Shown here: piece by piece, positions 62,704 to 64,000 of the stretch
Layout of the letters: each line of letters starts with the position of its first letter
Numbering within the stretch: the stretch's first letter is position 1
DNA from: Halomonas aestuarii
GTDB taxonomy: Bacteria > Pseudomonadota > Gammaproteobacteria > Pseudomonadales > Halomonadaceae
Assembly: GCF_001886615.1 (NCBI RefSeq)
Contig: NZ_CP018139.1
Span: 558,001-622,000 of the forward strand
Direction: 5' to 3'
Length of the DNA stretch: 64,000 nucleotides
Notes under the pieces: model-generated
The model's input: the letters and a program-made list of their open reading frames with translations, nothing else
Told to the model about the DNA's origin: nothing
Databases searched by the model: none
Program-made: the position numbers and the translations under genes

Positions 62704-63027
62704 ATGGCCAACAACGTCGATGTCACCAATGCCAACTTCGAGCAGGAAGTCCTGAAGGCGGATGCGCCGGTACTGCTGAAGTTCTGGGCCCCGTGGTGCG
62801 GTCCGTGCAAGGTGATGGCACCGGTGGTCGACGAGGTCGCCGAGGAGCGCGACGGCAACCTCAAGGTCGTCAGCATCAATGTGGACGACGCCCCGGAAAT
62901 CGCCGCCGAGCAGGGGGTGCGCGGTGTGCCCACCGTCATGCTGTTCAAGTCCGGCACCAAGGTCGCCTCCCTGGTCGGTGCCCAGTCCAAGTCGCAGCTG
63001 ACCCAGTTCATCGAACAGAACGCCTGA
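62704..63027 (+). CDS. trxA: Thioredoxin
   Basis: A 107-aa single-domain thioredoxin. WAPWCGPCKVMAP holds the active site C32-G-P-C35, RGVPTVMLF carries the cis-proline and SINVDDAPEIAAEQGV the middle helix. It is a cytosolic disulfide reductase that can supply electrons to CysH, ribonucleotide reductase and others. ACTGGAGAAT precedes the ATG. A genome may hold several thioredoxins, so trxA is the likely but not certain name. Confidence 0.9.
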   Translation: MANNVDVTNANFEQEVLKADAPVLLKFWAPWCGPCKVMAPVVDEVAEERDGNLKVVSINVDDAPEIAAEQGVRGVPTVMLFKSGTKVASLVGAQSKSQLTQFIEQNA

Positions 63028-63049
63028 TCAGGCGCTGTTCCGACGCCTC

Positions 63050-63075
63050 GTCGCCCCGGCCACGGCCGGGGCGAC
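63050..63075. terminator. Terminator hairpin after thioredoxin gene
   Basis: GTCGCCCCGGCC and GGCCGGGGCGAC form a 12-bp stem followed by GTCGTTT, between convergent genes. Confidence 0.7.
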
Positions 63076-63088
63076 GTCGTTTCGGCCC

Positions 63089-64000
63089 CTACTCCTCGCC
63101 CTCGTCGTTGCGTTCCGAGATCGGCCGGTCGGCCTGGTCGAGCGGCGACCCGACCGCCGGGCCCAGCAGGTGGGCGATCCAGCGGGTCTGCGGATGACTG
63201 TCCAGGGCGATCTTCAGGGTCATGGTCAGCACCACCGAGAGCAGCATGCCCGCGGCGCCGAAGACCCAGCCCCAGACCACCAGGGAGAGGAAGGCCACCG
63301 AGGTGGAGAGCCCCAGGGCACGCCCCATGACCCTGGGCTCGATGATGTTCCCCATCACGAAGTTCACGCCCAGGTAGGCCGCGGAGAGGACCAGGGCGTC
63401 GAACAGCCCGCCCTGCGGGGAGACCAGCAGCAGCAGGACCGGCGGCACAGCCGCGATGGCCGAGCCGATGTTGGGGATGTAGTTCAGCGCAAAGGCAAGC
63501 ACCGCCCACAGCAGGGGGAACTCCACCCCCAGCAGCTTGCAGGAGAGCCAGATCAGGGCACCCGTCGCCAGGCTGATCAGCGTCTTCACGGCCAGATAGC
63601 GCTTGAGCGTGCGGCTGAACTCGCTGAAGCGCCTGAGGCTCGGGGCCGGGTTGACCAGGGCGCGCGAGATCTTGTCCCGGAAGTTCAGGGTCTCGAAGAG
63701 CAGGAAGATCACCAGCAGCGCCACGACGACGCTCTGCATCATCAGGTTGCCCACCTGGCCGATCAGCGCGGGGATCCAGTTGCTGAACTTGTCGGCATCC
63801 AGCAGTTCCGCCAGCCGGTCGGTGTCGATGGCCAGGCCCACGGCGGAGAGCCCGTCGAGCAGCCCCAGGTAGTACTGATAGAGCTTCTGCTCGATGCCCG
63901 GCAGCGCGTCGATGAAGGTATCGAAGCTGTTGACCAGCAGCACCCCGAGCAAGGAGAGGAAGCCGCCGATCACCACCAGGGTCAGCCACACCGATAGGCG
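63089..64000 (-). CDS. AI-2E family transporter, N terminus outside the window
   Basis: About 303 aa visible; the frame runs off the right edge, and family members are about 350-370 aa, so roughly the first helices are missing. Seven hydrophobic segments are seen. WAVLAFALNYIPNIGSAIAAVPP and VMGNIIEPRVMGRALGLSTS are the family's two signature blocks. Family members include the TqsA autoinducer exporter and Na+/H+ antiporters, so the substrate is not known. The C-terminal tail is charged (SERNDEGEE). It converges on the thioredoxin gene. Confidence 0.88.
   Translation of the reverse strand, partial: RLSVWLTLVVIGGFLSLLGVLLVNSFDTFIDALPGIEQKLYQYYLGLLDGLSAVGLAIDTDRLAELLDADKFSNWIPALIGQVGNLMMQSVVVALLVIFLLFETLNFRDKISRALVNPAPSLRRFSEFSRTLKRYLAVKTLISLATGALIWLSCKLLGVEFPLLWAVLAFALNYIPNIGSAIAAVPPVLLLLVSPQGGLFDALVLSAAYLGVNFVMGNIIEPRVMGRALGLSTSVAFLSLVVWGWVFGAAGMLLSVVLTMTLKIALDSHPQTRWIAHLLGPAVGSPLDQADRPISERNDEGEE

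Overview
The window is chromosome of a high-G+C gammaproteobacterium. Protein features (SlyA, TatD, EpmC, RlmM, CysB, FadBA, an AcnD/PrpF-type methylcitrate operon) and the 16S-Ile-Ala-23S-5S rRNA layout fit a halophilic member of the Halomonadaceae (Halomonas-like). The genus is inferred from gene content and not proven. Most genes carry clear Shine-Dalgarno sequences and G/C-ending codons. One stretch, about 18.3-21.6 kb, is AT-rich and foreign-looking.

Layout. 0-10 kb: ketopantoate reductase, a DsbA-family protein, a histone-deacetylase-family amidohydrolase, an Hsp20/host-attachment pair behind an FNR/ANR-like box, an EamA exporter, a yeast-type cytosine deaminase, a VIT-family transporter, an M14 carboxypeptidase, an acetyltransferase and a flavin reductase. 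10-18 kb: small exported proteins, M48 and M42 peptidases, a three-gene operon (AMP/thymidine phosphorylase, PRPP synthetase, acetyltransferase), a K+ channel and another acetyltransferase. 18.3-21.6 kb: AT-rich orphan genes, all on the minus strand, with two sites that have the architecture of integron attC recombination sites and with related hairpins after the three larger genes. 21.8-31 kb: PEBP protein, flavodoxin-like protein, TAXI solute-binding protein, fadBA, a DUF5924/DUF2914-like membrane protein, SlyA and a universal stress protein. 31-43 kb: ABC-F ATPase Uup, TatD, a fused alpha/beta 2-oxoacid dehydrogenase E1, EpmC, a MATE pump, a DUF3080-type lipoprotein, TusA, RlmM and a DUF2721-type protein.

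43-48.7 kb: a complete rRNA operon on the minus strand (tandem promoters, boxA, 16S, tRNA-Ile, a degenerate tRNA-like copy, tRNA-Ala, 23S, 5S, terminator). 48.9-57.4 kb: the complete 2-methylcitrate (propionate) operon gntR-prpB-prpC-acnD-prpF-prpD on the minus strand, with three GntR-type palindromes upstream of and overlapping the regulator's leader. 57.6-64 kb: pabB, cysH, an MBL/beta-CASP hydrolase, cysB, thioredoxin and a truncated AI-2E family permease.

How the genes fit together. FadBA degrades fatty acids, and odd-chain substrates yield propionyl-CoA, which the prp operon converts to pyruvate and succinate. cysH, cysB and a thioredoxin sit together as an assimilatory sulfate-reduction group. 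Hsp20, host-attachment protein, VIT transporter, Usp and the beta-CASP hydrolase look like a dispersed stress set; the box upstream of hsp20 suggests oxygen control of at least that operon. The least explained part is the gene-cassette-like island at 18.3-21.6 kb.
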